64,000 nt of DNA from an uncultured Opitutaceae bacterium (GCA_937902925.1 CALFNN010000093.1:1-64000); one strand, 5' to 3'. Numbered from the stretch's first letter, positions 36,780 through 46,530 are shown. Numbers and translations are program-made. The notes: generated by a model not told the origin, from the sequence alone.

Positions 36780-38047
36780 CGCAAGATCCCGAACAGGCCC
36801 GTTGGTTCGCGGCTGAAGTGCAACCCTGCAAGGCGATGCTGCGAGCATGGTTGCCGCGCTGGCCTTGTTCGGCCTCTCGCTGCCCTGCAAGACCGGCACC
36901 GTCTCGCTGCCCGCGGCGTTGCTGGTGGTGTTTTGGTGGAAACGCGGCCGTCTCGAATGGCGCCGCGACTTCTGACCCTTGGTTCCGTGGCTGGTCTTCG
37001 GGGCGGCCGCGGGGCTGTTCAGTGGCTGGATTGAACAGCACTACCTCGGGGCGAAGGGCCAGGATTTTGAGCTACCGTTCCTTGCCCGCCGGCTCGTCGC
37101 CGGTCGGGCCATCTGGTTCTACCTCGGAAAACTCGTCTGGCCGTTCGATCTCAACTTCATCTATCCGCGTTGGACGTCGGACGCTGCGGTCTGGTGGCAA
37201 TGGCTCTTCCCCCTTGGCGTGCTCGCGCTCGTCGCGGCGCTGTGGTTCCTCCGTCAGTGGACTCGCGCCCCGCTCGCCGCGTGGCTGTTCTTCGTGGGTT
37301 CGCTGTTTCCAGTGCTCGGTTTCGTCAATCTCTATGGGGCGTTTTACAAGTTTGTCTGGGATCACTGGCAATACCTGCCCGGTCTCGGTCTGATCGCACC
37401 GGCGGCAGTTGGCCTCGTGCAGGCACGGAATTGGGCGGCGATCCGCATGCGCGGGGCCGGCCCGGCGCTGATGGCTCTGCTCGGCGGGATACTCGGTGCG
37501 CTGACGTGGAATCACTGCAGAATGTTCCGCGACGATCAAACGCTCTTTCGCGCCACCCTCGCGCGCAATCCCGGCGCCTGGATGGCGCACTTCAACTTGG
37601 GTGACATTTTGTTGAGGATTCCGCGGCGGGAGCCTGAGGCGATCGCCTAGTTTGAAGCGGCTTTGCGGATAAAGCCCGACATGGCGGACGCGCACTACAA
37701 CTTGGGCACGATCCTAGCAAAGACTCCGGATCGCCTGCCGGAAGCGATCGCCCATTTCGAGGCGGCATTGCGGAGTGCCCCGGCGAATGCGGCCGTCCAC
37801 TAGCAACCTGGGCAACGCCTTGGTGAACATTCCCGGCCGCATACCAGACGCCATCGACCATTATCGAGTCGCACTGCGGATCAACCCAGAGCTGGCGGAA
37901 GCGCATTACAACCTCGGGCTCGCTCTCTTAAGCGAACCAAGGCAGATACCCGAGGCGATCACTCAATTTGAAGCGGCGCTTCGAATCAGAACCGATTTTA
38001 CCTTTGCGCGTGAAATTGTGGCCCGATGGCGGGCTGCTCAGCGGTAG
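36780..38047 (+). pseudogene. Membrane TPR protein (O-mannosyltransferase/TMTC-like), broken
   Basis: C-terminal half of a large polytopic membrane protein with TPR repeats, of the kind annotated as glycosyltransferase/TPR proteins in Verrucomicrobia and Planctomycetes. Recognisable parts: KTGTVSLPAALLVVFWWKRGR, then LGKLVWPFDLNFIYPRW, FFVGSLFPVLGFVNLYGAF and WDHWQYLPGLG, then TPR units (ADAHYNLGTILAK, AEAHYNLGLALL). Lesions: missing N-terminal half, frame loss near 36820, in-frame TGA at 36973-36975, TAG at 37648-37650, and a one-base insertion creating TAG at 37801-37803, after which the TPRs resume in the next phase to the stop at 38045. Five independent lesions make true decay much more likely than sequencing error. 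Confidence 0.75.
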
Positions 38048-38614
38048 AGGACGACAGCCCGTCGCCGAGGTTGCTGCACGGCAAACAACCTTCAACCAAG
38101 GCAGGCGGCCGAAACCTGAAGGATACTGAATCAGCCGCCGCGCAAAGTTGGCGCCGGAACTGCGTTTGACTGAGCTACGCTTCGATGATTGCTTTAAGCG
38201 CGGGCCAGCTGGCGATGCACGTGCGCGGCGACGTTATTGTCGGCGGGTCGGTCCGCTCATGAAGAAGAGGTTAACAGGGATTGTGCGGGCCCATCGGAGG
38301 GGAATGGCCCAACGATGTCGCTCGACGACGGGGCATGGCCGGCACACCGCAGACACGGAGGCGCGGTTGGACTGTCTAACAACATCGTGGTTGCACTGCG
38401 GTCCCAACTAACTATGTGTGCGCAATACCCTACCCACTAGCGGTTTTACCCCACATAGGATCAGATGGTCCATTTTAGGAGCAGCATGGTCGTATCTTAA
38501 AATTGGATACCACCCGCAGCTTTGGCGTGGTGCAACGCCCCTGAATTCTTTCTTAGCCTAGCTCCAACTCCCCCTGAACAAAACAGACACCAAGAAATAG
38601 GAGAACATAAACAT
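38048..38614. other. Intergenic region, no gene seen
   Basis: About 570 bases with no supported gene. The last part holds the leader of the receptor remnant, including an AGGAG at 38599-38603. No other signal was found. Confidence 0.4.
38599..38603 (+). promoter_or_regulatory. Ribosome-binding site of receptor remnant
   Basis: AGGAG, 11 bases before ATG 38615. One of the few strong Shine-Dalgarno sequences in the window; it fixes the start of the signal peptide MDSIQRVLRIVQRL even though the gene is now broken. Confidence 0.6.
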
Positions 38615-39582
38615 ATGGACTCAATCCAACGGGTACTCCGAATAGTGCAGCGGCTGGCCCTCATGCTGGCTTGGGCTGGAATCGTGACTCTGCCAGCGAT
38701 GGCGCAATCGCCGGCAGCTCCGGACGCGCAGACGCTCGCGAAATACGACAAGAACAATAACGGCAAGGCACGAATTCCCAAGAGTCAAAGGGCATGGAAG
38801 GCTCGTTGATCTACAATCCGCTGCGCAATTGGAATATCAAGGTGACGGTGGGCCAGCAGATCTCGACCTACAATAAGGCCATCGGCGAGATCACCGCCTG
38901 GCTCTACGGCACCGGCACCGCGGCCAGCGGCAACGGTCGCCTGAACTTCTGGCAGAACTTGGCGGCACCCGACCTGCCGACGGTTTATACGCGCTCAAAC
39001 GGCAATAAGCTCTACCTGGGTAGTTTCTGGAACAGTTATGGTTACACGGGTGACGCCAACTCCAATACCACCGGGGCCACGAGCACGCCGCAGAGCACCT
39101 ACTACGGCATAGTCGACTCGCAACTGTATCAGTTGATCACGTTGCAGGGCACCAAGTCCCCGAGTGAGCGGGAATGGAGCAGCAGCCTCATTTCCAACTA
39201 TTCCTTCCAAGAAGGGAAGCTGAAGGGCCTCGCGGTGGGTGGCAGTCTGCGTTGGGCGTCCAATGCCGTGGTCAGCTACTATGGCGATTTGAATCCCGCC
39301 AAGTTCACCCATCCCTCACCCACGCAGAATCTGATATCCTATCCTGACCTTACGAAGCCGATCACGGTTCCGGCCACGACCAATGTCGACCTCTGGGTAT
39401 CCTATACGACCCGTGGCGATCTGTTCGGGAAAAACATCCGCGCCAAGTTCCAACTCAACGTCCGCGATGCGACGGAGAAGGGAGGCCTCCGACCGATAAT
39501 CTTTAATGCCGATGGCTCGCCGGCCCAATACCGCATTGTCGATCCACGGACCTGGTTCTTCACCACCACGTTCGACCTCTGA
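38615..39582 (+). pseudogene. TonB-dependent receptor with large internal deletion
   Basis: The 5' part (38615 to about 38775) encodes a signal peptide (MDSIQRVLRIVQRLALMLAW, cleavage after PAMAQ) and the start of an EF-hand-like loop, LAKYDKNNNGK, nearly the same as the N-terminus of the receptor at 62642. From about 38790, in another phase, the sequence is the C-terminal 260 residues of a TonB receptor: LIYNPLRNWNIKVTVGQQ, barrel strands such as GLAVGGSLRWASNAVV, GDLFGKNIRAKFQLNVRD and the terminal WFFTTTFDL. Roughly 700 residues (plug and most of the barrel) are missing and the junction is out of phase, so no receptor is made. The native terminator is preserved downstream. Confidence 0.8.
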
Positions 39583-39635
39583 TCGCGCGTGATCGACCTG
39601 CGTCGGCTGACGTCAGCAGGTTGTGGTTTCTCTCC

Positions 39636-39668
39636 AAGCTCCCCCACCCACCGGTGGGGGAGCTTTTT
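39636..39668 (+). terminator. Rho-independent terminator
   Basis: Perfect 12-base stem (AAGCTCCCCCAC pairing with GTGGGGGAGCTT), six-base loop CCACCG, followed by TTT and an AT-rich base pair. It begins 53 bases after the receptor stop and is the clearest intrinsic terminator in the window. Confidence 0.9.
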
Positions 39669-39688
39669 ATTCCAACGCGATTCCGCTC

Positions 39689-39784
39689 TTGGGCGGCAGC
39701 GTGACTGCTCGTAACACACGAAATGGAGAAAGCCGCAATGACGAGAAGGGCGACGAGGGGCAGCCGTTGAGGCAGGGTGTGCAT
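39689..39784 (-). pseudogene. Orphan GH28 signal-peptide fragment
   Basis: Within repeat copy B the minus strand encodes MHTLPQRLPLVALLVIAAFS through SSHAAAQ, identical to the first 32 residues of the GH28 enzyme at 34521-36017, then runs into unrelated sequence and the terminator. It is a truncated 5' end made by the duplication, with no catalytic part. If the copied promoter is active, it would express a useless exported peptide. Confidence 0.8.
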
Positions 39785-40025
39785 GACGAGGATTGAGGAG
39801 CTATGAAAGGCATTCTACCCGCCGAACCGGAAAAAGCAGCGGAATGGCGCAGGGAAGGCAGGTTTAGTTGGGAAAAATCCGCGCCAGTGCGGAATCTGTG
39901 CGGCACGGCGCCGTATTGGCCTGACGCTTAAGTTCGAAAAGAGTTGTCCGGAATCTCTACCTACCTAGAAAAACCAAAACTCGGTTTGCTGGAGACCTGC
40001 GGGGCACCTGTCGCGGTAAAATCGA
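39689..40025 (+). repeat. Direct repeat copy B
   Basis: Second copy of the 337-base repeat at 35922-36258, same orientation, about 94 percent identical by eye. Differences are scattered substitutions plus one single-base indel, so the duplication is not recent. It begins 21 bases after the receptor terminator and ends just before the CE12 remnant. Confidence 0.85.
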
Positions 40026-40122
40026 CCATGCTGCCAAAAGGACAGCCGGCCGAGCTGCGCCATTTTTCTTCGCGACATCGGAGCATGAGCTTGCGCCGTA
40101 GCGGAAGCTCCTCCGGTGCTTT

Positions 40123-40550
40123 GTGGGCGATGTCCGCGCCAAGGGAGACAATCCGGTCATCGCGTCACCCGCGGCCCGCTGCGGTGAGACCGACAACCCC
40201 TGCTCCCTCGGCGAGTGGACCTCCGCCGCCTTGGCGACTGCGAAGGATATCGGGGCGCCGGGCCTCGCTCTCAATACGCTGGCCTACGGCTCAACACGGC
40301 GCGGGGGGCCGACGCAGACCGGCAATTTGCAGACCCGACGCATCGCTCCGAATACGGCACCGCTGTCCAGGCCAAATGCATCGTGTTTGGGATCAAGCAG
40401 GCGAACCTGCCGCGCGCCAAGTTTATCATCGACGACTTCGGCGGTTTTGAACCGAAGCTTCCCGAGCCTTTGCCAGCGAATTGATCTCTTCCCGCGGACG
40501 CGAGTCCCGGCGACCGCGGCGGTCGCGGCCCGCGTGGCGCTCGGGGTGCC
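40123..40550 (+). pseudogene. CE12 rhamnogalacturonan acetylesterase remnant
   Basis: C-terminal part of a CE12 esterase in at least two phases. The first stretch (GDNPVIASPAARC, SLGEWTSAALATAKDIGAPG) matches GAFPIIVSPSARR, SLGAYAVAAMEVAREIGVTG of the intact gene at 29583-31013. The next stretch, one phase over, reads LNTARGADADRQFADPTHRS then EYGTAVQAKCIVFGIKQANL and AKFIIDDFGGFEPK, aligned to the Asp/His block and the end of the intact enzyme. A further phase change then gives the Gly/Arg-rich tail. The nucleophile and N-terminal half are gone. It lies on the opposite strand to the intact copy. Confidence 0.8.
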
Positions 40551-40711
40551 GGGAATCCGTCCACGATATCTGCCCCGGCCGCGGTGCGGAAACTCCTTGA
40601 GCCGGCAGCCCAAAGCGATCGATGCCGACCGGGCCACGTTCTGACTGACCGACCGAGTCGGCGCTTGCGGTCGGGGGCGGCCAGCCGTTCCCTCGGCACG
40701 GCATCCATTCG

Positions 40712-41845
40712 ATGAACTTACCCCGAATGCTGACTCTCGCAATGGTTGTTTTGATGGGCGGAGCGTCTCCGGCCCGCGCCCTCGACCGACCTGACGTGAC
40801 GTTTAAGGTCTTCCAATTTCCCGCGGACAAGATTCCGCGCGTCGACGGCAACACCGACGACTGGGCCATGGTGCCCGACGACTACTCGATCCGCATGGAC
40901 CAGTTCGTCGACGACGAAGGCGGCCACACCAAGCCCGATCCGACGACCCTGGACGTGAAAATCCGCGTCGGCTGGGTGAAGGGACTCAACCGGCTGTATT
41001 TCCTTTACGAGGCCTACGACGATTACTGGGACTTCGGACAGCCGGGGCTGCAGAACGACACCTTCGAGATCGCCGTCGACGGCGACGCCTCGGGCGGGCC
41101 GCTGATCGACAAGGGGCATCGCGAGATCTGGACGCCCGACGGCGTCGGCAAGTCCGCCGCGACACCCGACGACCGGATCAGCGTGACAGCGGCGCATTGG
41201 GCCGGCCACGGCGTCTCCGCGCAGAACTACCACATCTTCACCCCGGCGCAGGACAAGGATTGGTGCATGGCGTGGAGTTCGGCCACCTGGATCAAGGAAC
41301 TGCCATGGGCCAACGCCGCCACCAACTATGCCTTCAAGCCGGGCGAAGCCGGCAAGCTCGTGCTCGAATTCTGGATCACCCCCTTCGACTACGCCGGTCC
41401 CGAGGGTCCGCAGCGCGCGGTCGAGTCGGTGCTGGAGGAAAACAAGATCATCGGGCTCGGCATGGCCGTGATCGACTACGACGACGCCAAGAAACGGGAC
41501 CGCAGTTTCTGGAATCTCTCCCGTCACCACACGATGTATGGCCAGGCGTCGGAGCTGTGCGCGTTCAAACTCATGCCGGTCGAGCCATCGTTGCTCAAAC
41601 CGATCGAGGCGCGGTGGACGTGGAAAGTCGTGGACATGGACCGCCGCCTGGTCGCCTTCAAGGACCTGTCGGTCGGCAGGATCACCGCGTGGAAATGGGA
41701 TTTCGGCGACGGCGAAACGTCGACGGACCAGAACCCGGAGCACGCCTACAAGTCAGCACGCGGTAATACCGTCGTCGTGCTCGACGTCGAGGGCCCCGCC
41801 GGCAAATCGCGCCGCTCGAAAGTCTGGGACGTGCAGTTGAAGTGA
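40712..41845 (+). CDS. Exported PKD-domain carbohydrate-associated protein
   Basis: Secreted protein of 377 aa: signal peptide (MNLPRMLTLAMVVLMGGA to ARA), a central domain resembling CBM9/DOMON-type sugar-binding sandwiches (IPRVDGNTDDWAMVPDDY, RLYFLYEAYDDYWDF, NDTFEIAVDGDASGG) and a C-terminal PKD module (WKWDFGDGETSTDQNPEHAY, about 330-377). No catalytic motif is visible. It precedes the PL26 and GH105 genes on the same strand with a 204-base gap, suggesting a role in binding pectin fragments at the cell surface. An unusually short PKD ends the protein directly (WDVQLK). Confidence 0.75.
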   Translation: MNLPRMLTLAMVVLMGGASPARALDRPDVTFKVFQFPADKIPRVDGNTDDWAMVPDDYSIRMDQFVDDEGGHTKPDPTTLDVKIRVGWVKGLNRLYFLYEAYDDYWDFGQPGLQNDTFEIAVDGDASGGPLIDKGHREIWTPDGVGKSAATPDDRISVTAAHWAGHGVSAQNYHIFTPAQDKDWCMAWSSATWIKELPWANAATNYAFKPGEAGKLVLEFWITPFDYAGPEGPQRAVESVLEENKIIGLGMAVIDYDDAKKRDRSFWNLSRHHTMYGQASELCAFKLMPVEPSLLKPIEARWTWKVVDMDRRLVAFKDLSVGRITAWKWDFGDGETSTDQNPEHAYKSARGNTVVVLDVEGPAGKSRRSKVWDVQLK

Positions 41846-42049
41846 TGCGGCCGACCGTTGCCTGACGCGACAACGGGCCGGTGGGCAGGAAGCGCGCAAA
41901 ATTCTCGAACCCCAAATTACCATGAAAACGCAGGGTTTGCATTTTGGCGTCCTCTCCGCCGCGCTCACGCTTGACGCGGCCGGCGGCGTGACCAGCGCCA
42001 CATGCCGCCGCCTGCCAAAATCTTTCGCCAAAGCCGACCTTATCCCATC

Positions 42050-44818
42050 ATGAAATCGCATCTCCTTCTTCCGCGTTGTCCCTCGGCCACTGTTCGCATC
42101 GCGACACGGATCGCCTCGCTGGCGTTGGTGGTCTTCCTCGGCGCAACGTTCGCCCGAGCGGTCGAACCAGTGAAGCTCAACTGGCTCGACGGCAAGCCGC
42201 CGGCCACGCCGCAAAGCGTGAGCTGGGGCGTGCCCTGGCCGAAGGGCCAGGTGCAAATGAGCGATGCGCTCGTGCTCACGACCGCCGATGGCAAGGCCGT
42301 CCCGGCGCAGACGTGGCCGCTGGCATATTGGCCGGACGGCTCAATCATGTGGAGCGGTCACTCCATCGCTGCCACTCCCGACATGGCCGGGCCGCTGCAA
42401 CTCGCCGTCGGTGCGACACCCAATCCGGCCACAAAGATCACCTGCATGCAGGACAACCAAGTCATCACCATCGACACCGGCGCGATCCGCGTGCGGCTGC
42501 CGAAGCAGGGCGCGAATCTCGTCGAGTCGATCTCGATCGGCGACCACACGGTCGCCCAGAACGGCAAGCTCGTGTGTTTGTTGGAGGATCGCTCGGCCTA
42601 CGAGACTGCGAAGACCACTCACGAGGAGGAGTTCATCAGCCGGATCAAGACCGTCACGCTTGAGCAGTCGGGCCCGGTTCGCGCCGTCGTCAAGATCGAG
42701 GGCGATCACAAATCCACGACCTCCGATCGCGCATGGCTGCCGTTCGTCGTGCGGCTCTATTTCAACGCCGGCCTCGACTCGATCCGGATCGTCCACTCGT
42801 TCGTCTTCGATAGCGACGGTCAGAAGGATTTTATCAAGGGACTGGCGATTTCGTTCGCGGTGCCGTTGCGCGAAGAAGTCATCAACCGCCACGTGCGGTT
42901 CGGTGGCGACGAGGGTATGTGGGCCGAGCCAGTCAAGCCGCTGGTCGGCCGGCGCGAGATCGGTTTTGGCGGCGAGCGCACTGTCTTCCCTGCGCAGGTC
43001 GCCGGCAAACGTGTGCCCAATGCCGACAAATACGGCACGCGCGAGCAGCAATACATCAGCGAGATTGCCGACTGGGACGACTATAAGCTCACGCAAGGCA
43101 ACGCCAACGGCTTCGTCATCGAGAAGCGCACCCAGGCGAAAAGTTCCTGGCTCCACGTCACCGAGGGCAAACGTGCGCTCGGCCTCGCGTTTCTCGGCGA
43201 TGTCACCGGCGGCCTCGCGGTTGACGTGAAAAAATTCTGGCAGAAAAATCCGTCGGCCCTGGAGATCCACGGCGCGACTTCCCCGCTCGGCGAGTTGCGC
43301 GTCTGGCTTTGGTCGCCGGACGTGCCAGCGATGGACATGCGCCACTACGACATCAAGGGCCACGGCCTCGACATGGCCTATGAGGACTGGAAAGAAGGCT
43401 GGGATTCGCCGATGGGTGTGGCCAACACCACTGAGCTCACCCTCTGGGCGTGTGCCAGCGTCCCCGCCAACGCCGATCTCGTCAAAATGGCCAAGGCGGG
43501 TGCCGAGCCGTCGATGCTGGTCTGCACGCCACAGTATTATCACGACCAGCGCGCCTTCGGCTTCTGGAGCCTCCCGGACCGCTCCACCGCAGTCCGCCGG
43601 ACCCTTGAGGAACAGCTCGAAACCGCCATCAATTTTTACCGCGACGAGGTTGAACAGCGTTCGTGGTATGGCCTGTGGGACTATGGTGACATCGGGCGGA
43701 TGTTCGATGAAGTGCGCCACGAATGGCGCTACGACATCGGCGGCCAGGCCTGGAACGAAACCGAGTTGCTGCCGGATTACTGGTATTGGTATAGTTTCCT
43801 GCGCACCGGGCGCGCGGATATTTACCGCATCGCCGAAGCCATGACGCGGAACACGAGCGAAGTCGTCGTGCATCATCTCGGCCGCTTTGCGCCGCTGGGG
43901 TCGCGCCATAACGTCAACCACTGGGGCGACGGCGCCAAGCAGCCGCGCATCAGCCAGGCGGGCCTGAAGCGGTTTTACTATTTTCTGAGCACCGACGAAC
44001 GCATCGGCGATCTCATGCACGAGCAACTCCCGGCCGACGCCACCTATTCCGAGGTCAAGCGCACCGATCCGCTGCATCCCGACAACCGCGGCGATTTTTC
44101 CAGCGCCAGCTTCGGCACAGACTGGGCGGCCTATTGCATGAACTGGCTGACGGAATACGAGCGCACGCTCGATCCGCAGTGGCTGAACAAGATCAAGGCG
44201 GGCATGGACACGCAGCTCGCGCTGGCCAGCGTGCCCGGCCAGTTGCTTGGCGCCGGCCCTTACAATCCGGCAACCGGCAAGTTCACCGGCCGGCCGGAGA
44301 GATTCGCCCGCGCCGGTGGCGCACCCGCTGAAGCCGCGGTGCCGCCCGCTTCCGCCGGAAAACAAGGCGCGGCACCGGCGGCCGGTCGCGGCCGCGGCGG
44401 CGCGCGCGGCGGGGCCGACGTCGGCGGAGCCACCGGATTCGACCTGCTGTTTGGCACCATCGAGATCATGGCGGAGATGGAACCGATCGTCGACCATCCC
44501 GCATACTGGGAAGCGTGGCACTATTATGCCGCCCACACCGCCGGTAGTCCGATGGCCTATGCCGCCTACGTGACGAAGAACGCGGAACTCGGCCGGCAGG
44601 CGGCACAAACTCTGGTCGCCGCCGCCCGGCCCCGCGAGATCCCCGCGGGCGCGTTCGGCGTCCGCTTCGACTTGAAGCCGCGGCTGATTCCCGCCCCGGA
44701 TGTGCCGAGCCCCGTGTGGGAATTTCCCGGCCGACCCGAAGGCGGGCCCGACGGCCGCCACTGGGGCACGCTCATTGAAACGCTGGACTGGGCGGGTGAG
44801 TATCTGCCCAAGGAGTAG
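42050..44818 (+). CDS. PL26-type exo-rhamnogalacturonan lyase (PcRGLX/YetA-like)
   Basis: Large exported protein (922 aa from ATG 42050) of the PcRGLX/YetA family, PL26, whose fungal founder releases unsaturated galacturonyl-rhamnose from chain ends. Signal peptide with RIATRIASLALVVFLGATF, then the N-terminal RIFT-barrel block VKLNWLDGKPPATPQSVSWG and LAYWPDGSIMWSGHSI, a central beta domain and a C-terminal alpha/alpha-barrel-like part (HNVNHWGDGAKQPRISQ). A Gly/Arg-rich insert lies near residues 775-795 within the helical part. It is followed 89 bases later by GH105, which consumes exactly the unsaturated disaccharide such a lyase makes. Catalytic residues were not mapped. Confidence 0.87.
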   Translation: MKSHLLLPRCPSATVRIATRIASLALVVFLGATFARAVEPVKLNWLDGKPPATPQSVSWGVPWPKGQVQMSDALVLTTADGKAVPAQTWPLAYWPDGSIMWSGHSIAATPDMAGPLQLAVGATPNPATKITCMQDNQVITIDTGAIRVRLPKQGANLVESISIGDHTVAQNGKLVCLLEDRSAYETAKTTHEEEFISRIKTVTLEQSGPVRAVVKIEGDHKSTTSDRAWLPFVVRLYFNAGLDSIRIVHSFVFDSDGQKDFIKGLAISFAVPLREEVINRHVRFGGDEGMWAEPVKPLVGRREIGFGGERTVFPAQVAGKRVPNADKYGTREQQYISEIADWDDYKLTQGNANGFVIEKRTQAKSSWLHVTEGKRALGLAFLGDVTGGLAVDVKKFWQKNPSALEIHGATSPLGELRVWLWSPDVPAMDMRHYDIKGHGLDMAYEDWKEGWDSPMGVANTTELTLWACASVPANADLVKMAKAGAEPSMLVCTPQYYHDQRAFGFWSLPDRSTAVRRTLEEQLETAINFYRDEVEQRSWYGLWDYGDIGRMFDEVRHEWRYDIGGQAWNETELLPDYWYWYSFLRTGRADIYRIAEAMTRNTSEVVVHHLGRFAPLGSRHNVNHWGDGAKQPRISQAGLKRFYYFLSTDERIGDLMHEQLPADATYSEVKRTDPLHPDNRGDFSSASFGTDWAAYCMNWLTEYERTLDPQWLNKIKAGMDTQLALASVPGQLLGAGPYNPATGKFTGRPERFARAGGAPAEAAVPPASAGKQGAAPAAGRGRGGARGGADVGGATGFDLLFGTIEIMAEMEPIVDHPAYWEAWHYYAAHTAGSPMAYAAYVTKNAELGRQAAQTLVAAARPREIPAGAFGVRFDLKPRLIPAPDVPSPVWEFPGRPEGGPDGRHWGTLIETLDWAGEYLPKE

Positions 44819-44907
44819 GAATTGGCGTCCGCGCGGAGGCCGCGTCCTTGCGGCTGCCGAAAATTTCCATTCTCAATCGTGCTGTCTTTCTCAACTCTCA
44901 AAAACTC

Positions 44908-46395
44908 ATGAACCGTTCTTCTCCCACTGCCCTCGTTGGCGCGGTCCTGTTGTTGCTGGGCGGTATCGTCGCGCAGGCGCAAACGCCGCCCGCCACGCCG
45001 CCCGCCGCACCGGCCGCCGCTCGCGGAACCGCCCCGGCCACACCCGATCCCATGATCATCAACATGGGGGCAGGACAGGTGAATTATCCGATGCCCTACG
45101 GTCCCGCCTCGGTGCAGGACATCAAGGCGGTGCTCGATCGCATCCGCGCCTATCTCGAGAGCGAAACGCCCGACCACTTGGTGGACCGCACGACCAATCA
45201 AGTCATCACCGATTATTCCAAGCCCAATCCCAACGCCACGATGCCGCGCAGCACGTTCCAACTCGTGAGCTACGAGTTTGGCGTGACGTATGCCGGCATG
45301 TTGCTCGCGACCGAGACCACCGGCGACAAGCGGTTCGCCGACTACACCGCCAAACGCTTCAAGCTTATCGCGGACATCATGCCAATGTTTCGCGCGCAGG
45401 CTGCCGCGACGCCACCAACGCCGCCGCCCGCGGCTTCGGGCGCAGGTGGCCCCGGAGGCCGCGGCGCCTTCGGCCGGGGCAGCCCGGTGCGTCCGCTTCT
45501 CACGCCGCGGTCGCTCGACGATTCCGGTTCGATGTGCGCCGCCATGATCAAGGCGCAGCGCGCCGGGGTGGTCGGCGCCGATCTCCGACCCCAAATCGAC
45601 ACCCTCATCGATTGGATCAGCAACAAACAATTCCGGCTGCCCGACGGCACGCTGGCGCGCAATCGTCCGCTGGCGAACTCGCTCTGGCTCGACGACCTCT
45701 TCATGGGCGTTCCGGCGCTCGCGCAGATGGGCAAGCTCACCGGCGAGCGCAAATACTACGACGATGCCGTCAAACAGATCCTCCAGTTTTCGGAGCGGAT
45801 GTTCGTCAAGGAAAAGGGTTTGTTCATGCACGGCTGGGTGCAGGGCATGGATTACCATCCGGCTTTCCACTGGGGCCGCGCCAACGGCTGGGCGATCTTG
45901 ACGATGGCCGAGGTGCTCGACGTGCTGCCCGAGGATCACCCCGGCCGCGCCAAAGTGCTGGAACTCTACCGCGCGCACGTCCGCGGTCTCGCCGCCTGCC
46001 AGAGCGCCGACGGCCTCTGGCACCAACTGCTCGATCGGCCCGACACTTATCTCGAGACGTCCGCTTCGGCGATTTTTGTCTATGCAATCGCCCATGGCAT
46101 CAACAAGGGATGGATCGGCGCACTTGCGCACGGCCCAATGGTGATGCTCGGCTGGAATGCCGTCGCGAAGAAGGTCAACGACAAGGGCCAGGTCGAGGGC
46201 ACCTGCGTCGGCACCGACATGGGCTTCGAGCCGACGTTCTACAGTTTTCGCCCGACGAGTCCGATGGCTGCACACGGCTACGGCCCGGTGTTGCTCGCCG
46301 GTGCCGAGATGATCGCGTTCCGCAAGGGCGAAGGCAAAGACGCCGACGTCAACCTCGGCGCTCTCCAGATGCAGCGCCCCGCCTCGTTCTTCTGA
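44908..46395 (+). CDS. GH105 unsaturated rhamnogalacturonyl hydrolase
   Basis: Exported (alpha/alpha)6-barrel hydrolase of family GH105 (YteR/RhiN type), hydrating the 4,5-unsaturated galacturonate released by lyases to free rhamnose. Start at ATG 44908 opens the signal peptide MNRSSPTALVGAVLLLLGG. Catalytic-region motifs: LWLDDLFMGVPAL (Asp262/263), HGWVQGMDYHPAFHWGRANGW (about 308-328) and the final GTDMGFEPTFYSF. The mature N-terminus is Pro/Ala-rich and a Pro/Gly/Arg-rich insert sits at about 170-195, making it longer (495 aa) than the usual ~370. Family members are often cytoplasmic, so export here means unsaturated disaccharides are probably split outside the cytoplasm. Confidence 0.92.
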   Translation: MNRSSPTALVGAVLLLLGGIVAQAQTPPATPPAAPAAARGTAPATPDPMIINMGAGQVNYPMPYGPASVQDIKAVLDRIRAYLESETPDHLVDRTTNQVITDYSKPNPNATMPRSTFQLVSYEFGVTYAGMLLATETTGDKRFADYTAKRFKLIADIMPMFRAQAAATPPTPPPAASGAGGPGGRGAFGRGSPVRPLLTPRSLDDSGSMCAAMIKAQRAGVVGADLRPQIDTLIDWISNKQFRLPDGTLARNRPLANSLWLDDLFMGVPALAQMGKLTGERKYYDDAVKQILQFSERMFVKEKGLFMHGWVQGMDYHPAFHWGRANGWAILTMAEVLDVLPEDHPGRAKVLELYRAHVRGLAACQSADGLWHQLLDRPDTYLETSASAIFVYAIAHGINKGWIGALAHGPMVMLGWNAVAKKVNDKGQVEGTCVGTDMGFEPTFYSFRPTSPMAAHGYGPVLLAGAEMIAFRKGEGKDADVNLGALQMQRPASFF

Positions 46396-46530
46396 TATCC
46401 TTGGGGCGCCACCACCCGCCACATTCCTCGCCCATGGAAAATCCGCGACCGCTTGACATCGCAGATCAGGCGAAGGAACAGCTTTCCGCCAGCAAAGATT
46501 GATCTTCTAAACGAATGACAGTGCAGCGAC

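Noticed and set aside
42341-44761. 806-codon minus-strand frame over the PL26 gene
   Set aside because: Antisense shadow of a clear exported lyase; no domain, no start context.
44566-46422. 618-codon minus-strand frame spanning PL26 end and GH105
   Set aside because: Crosses two real genes in opposite orientation; no recognisable motif.
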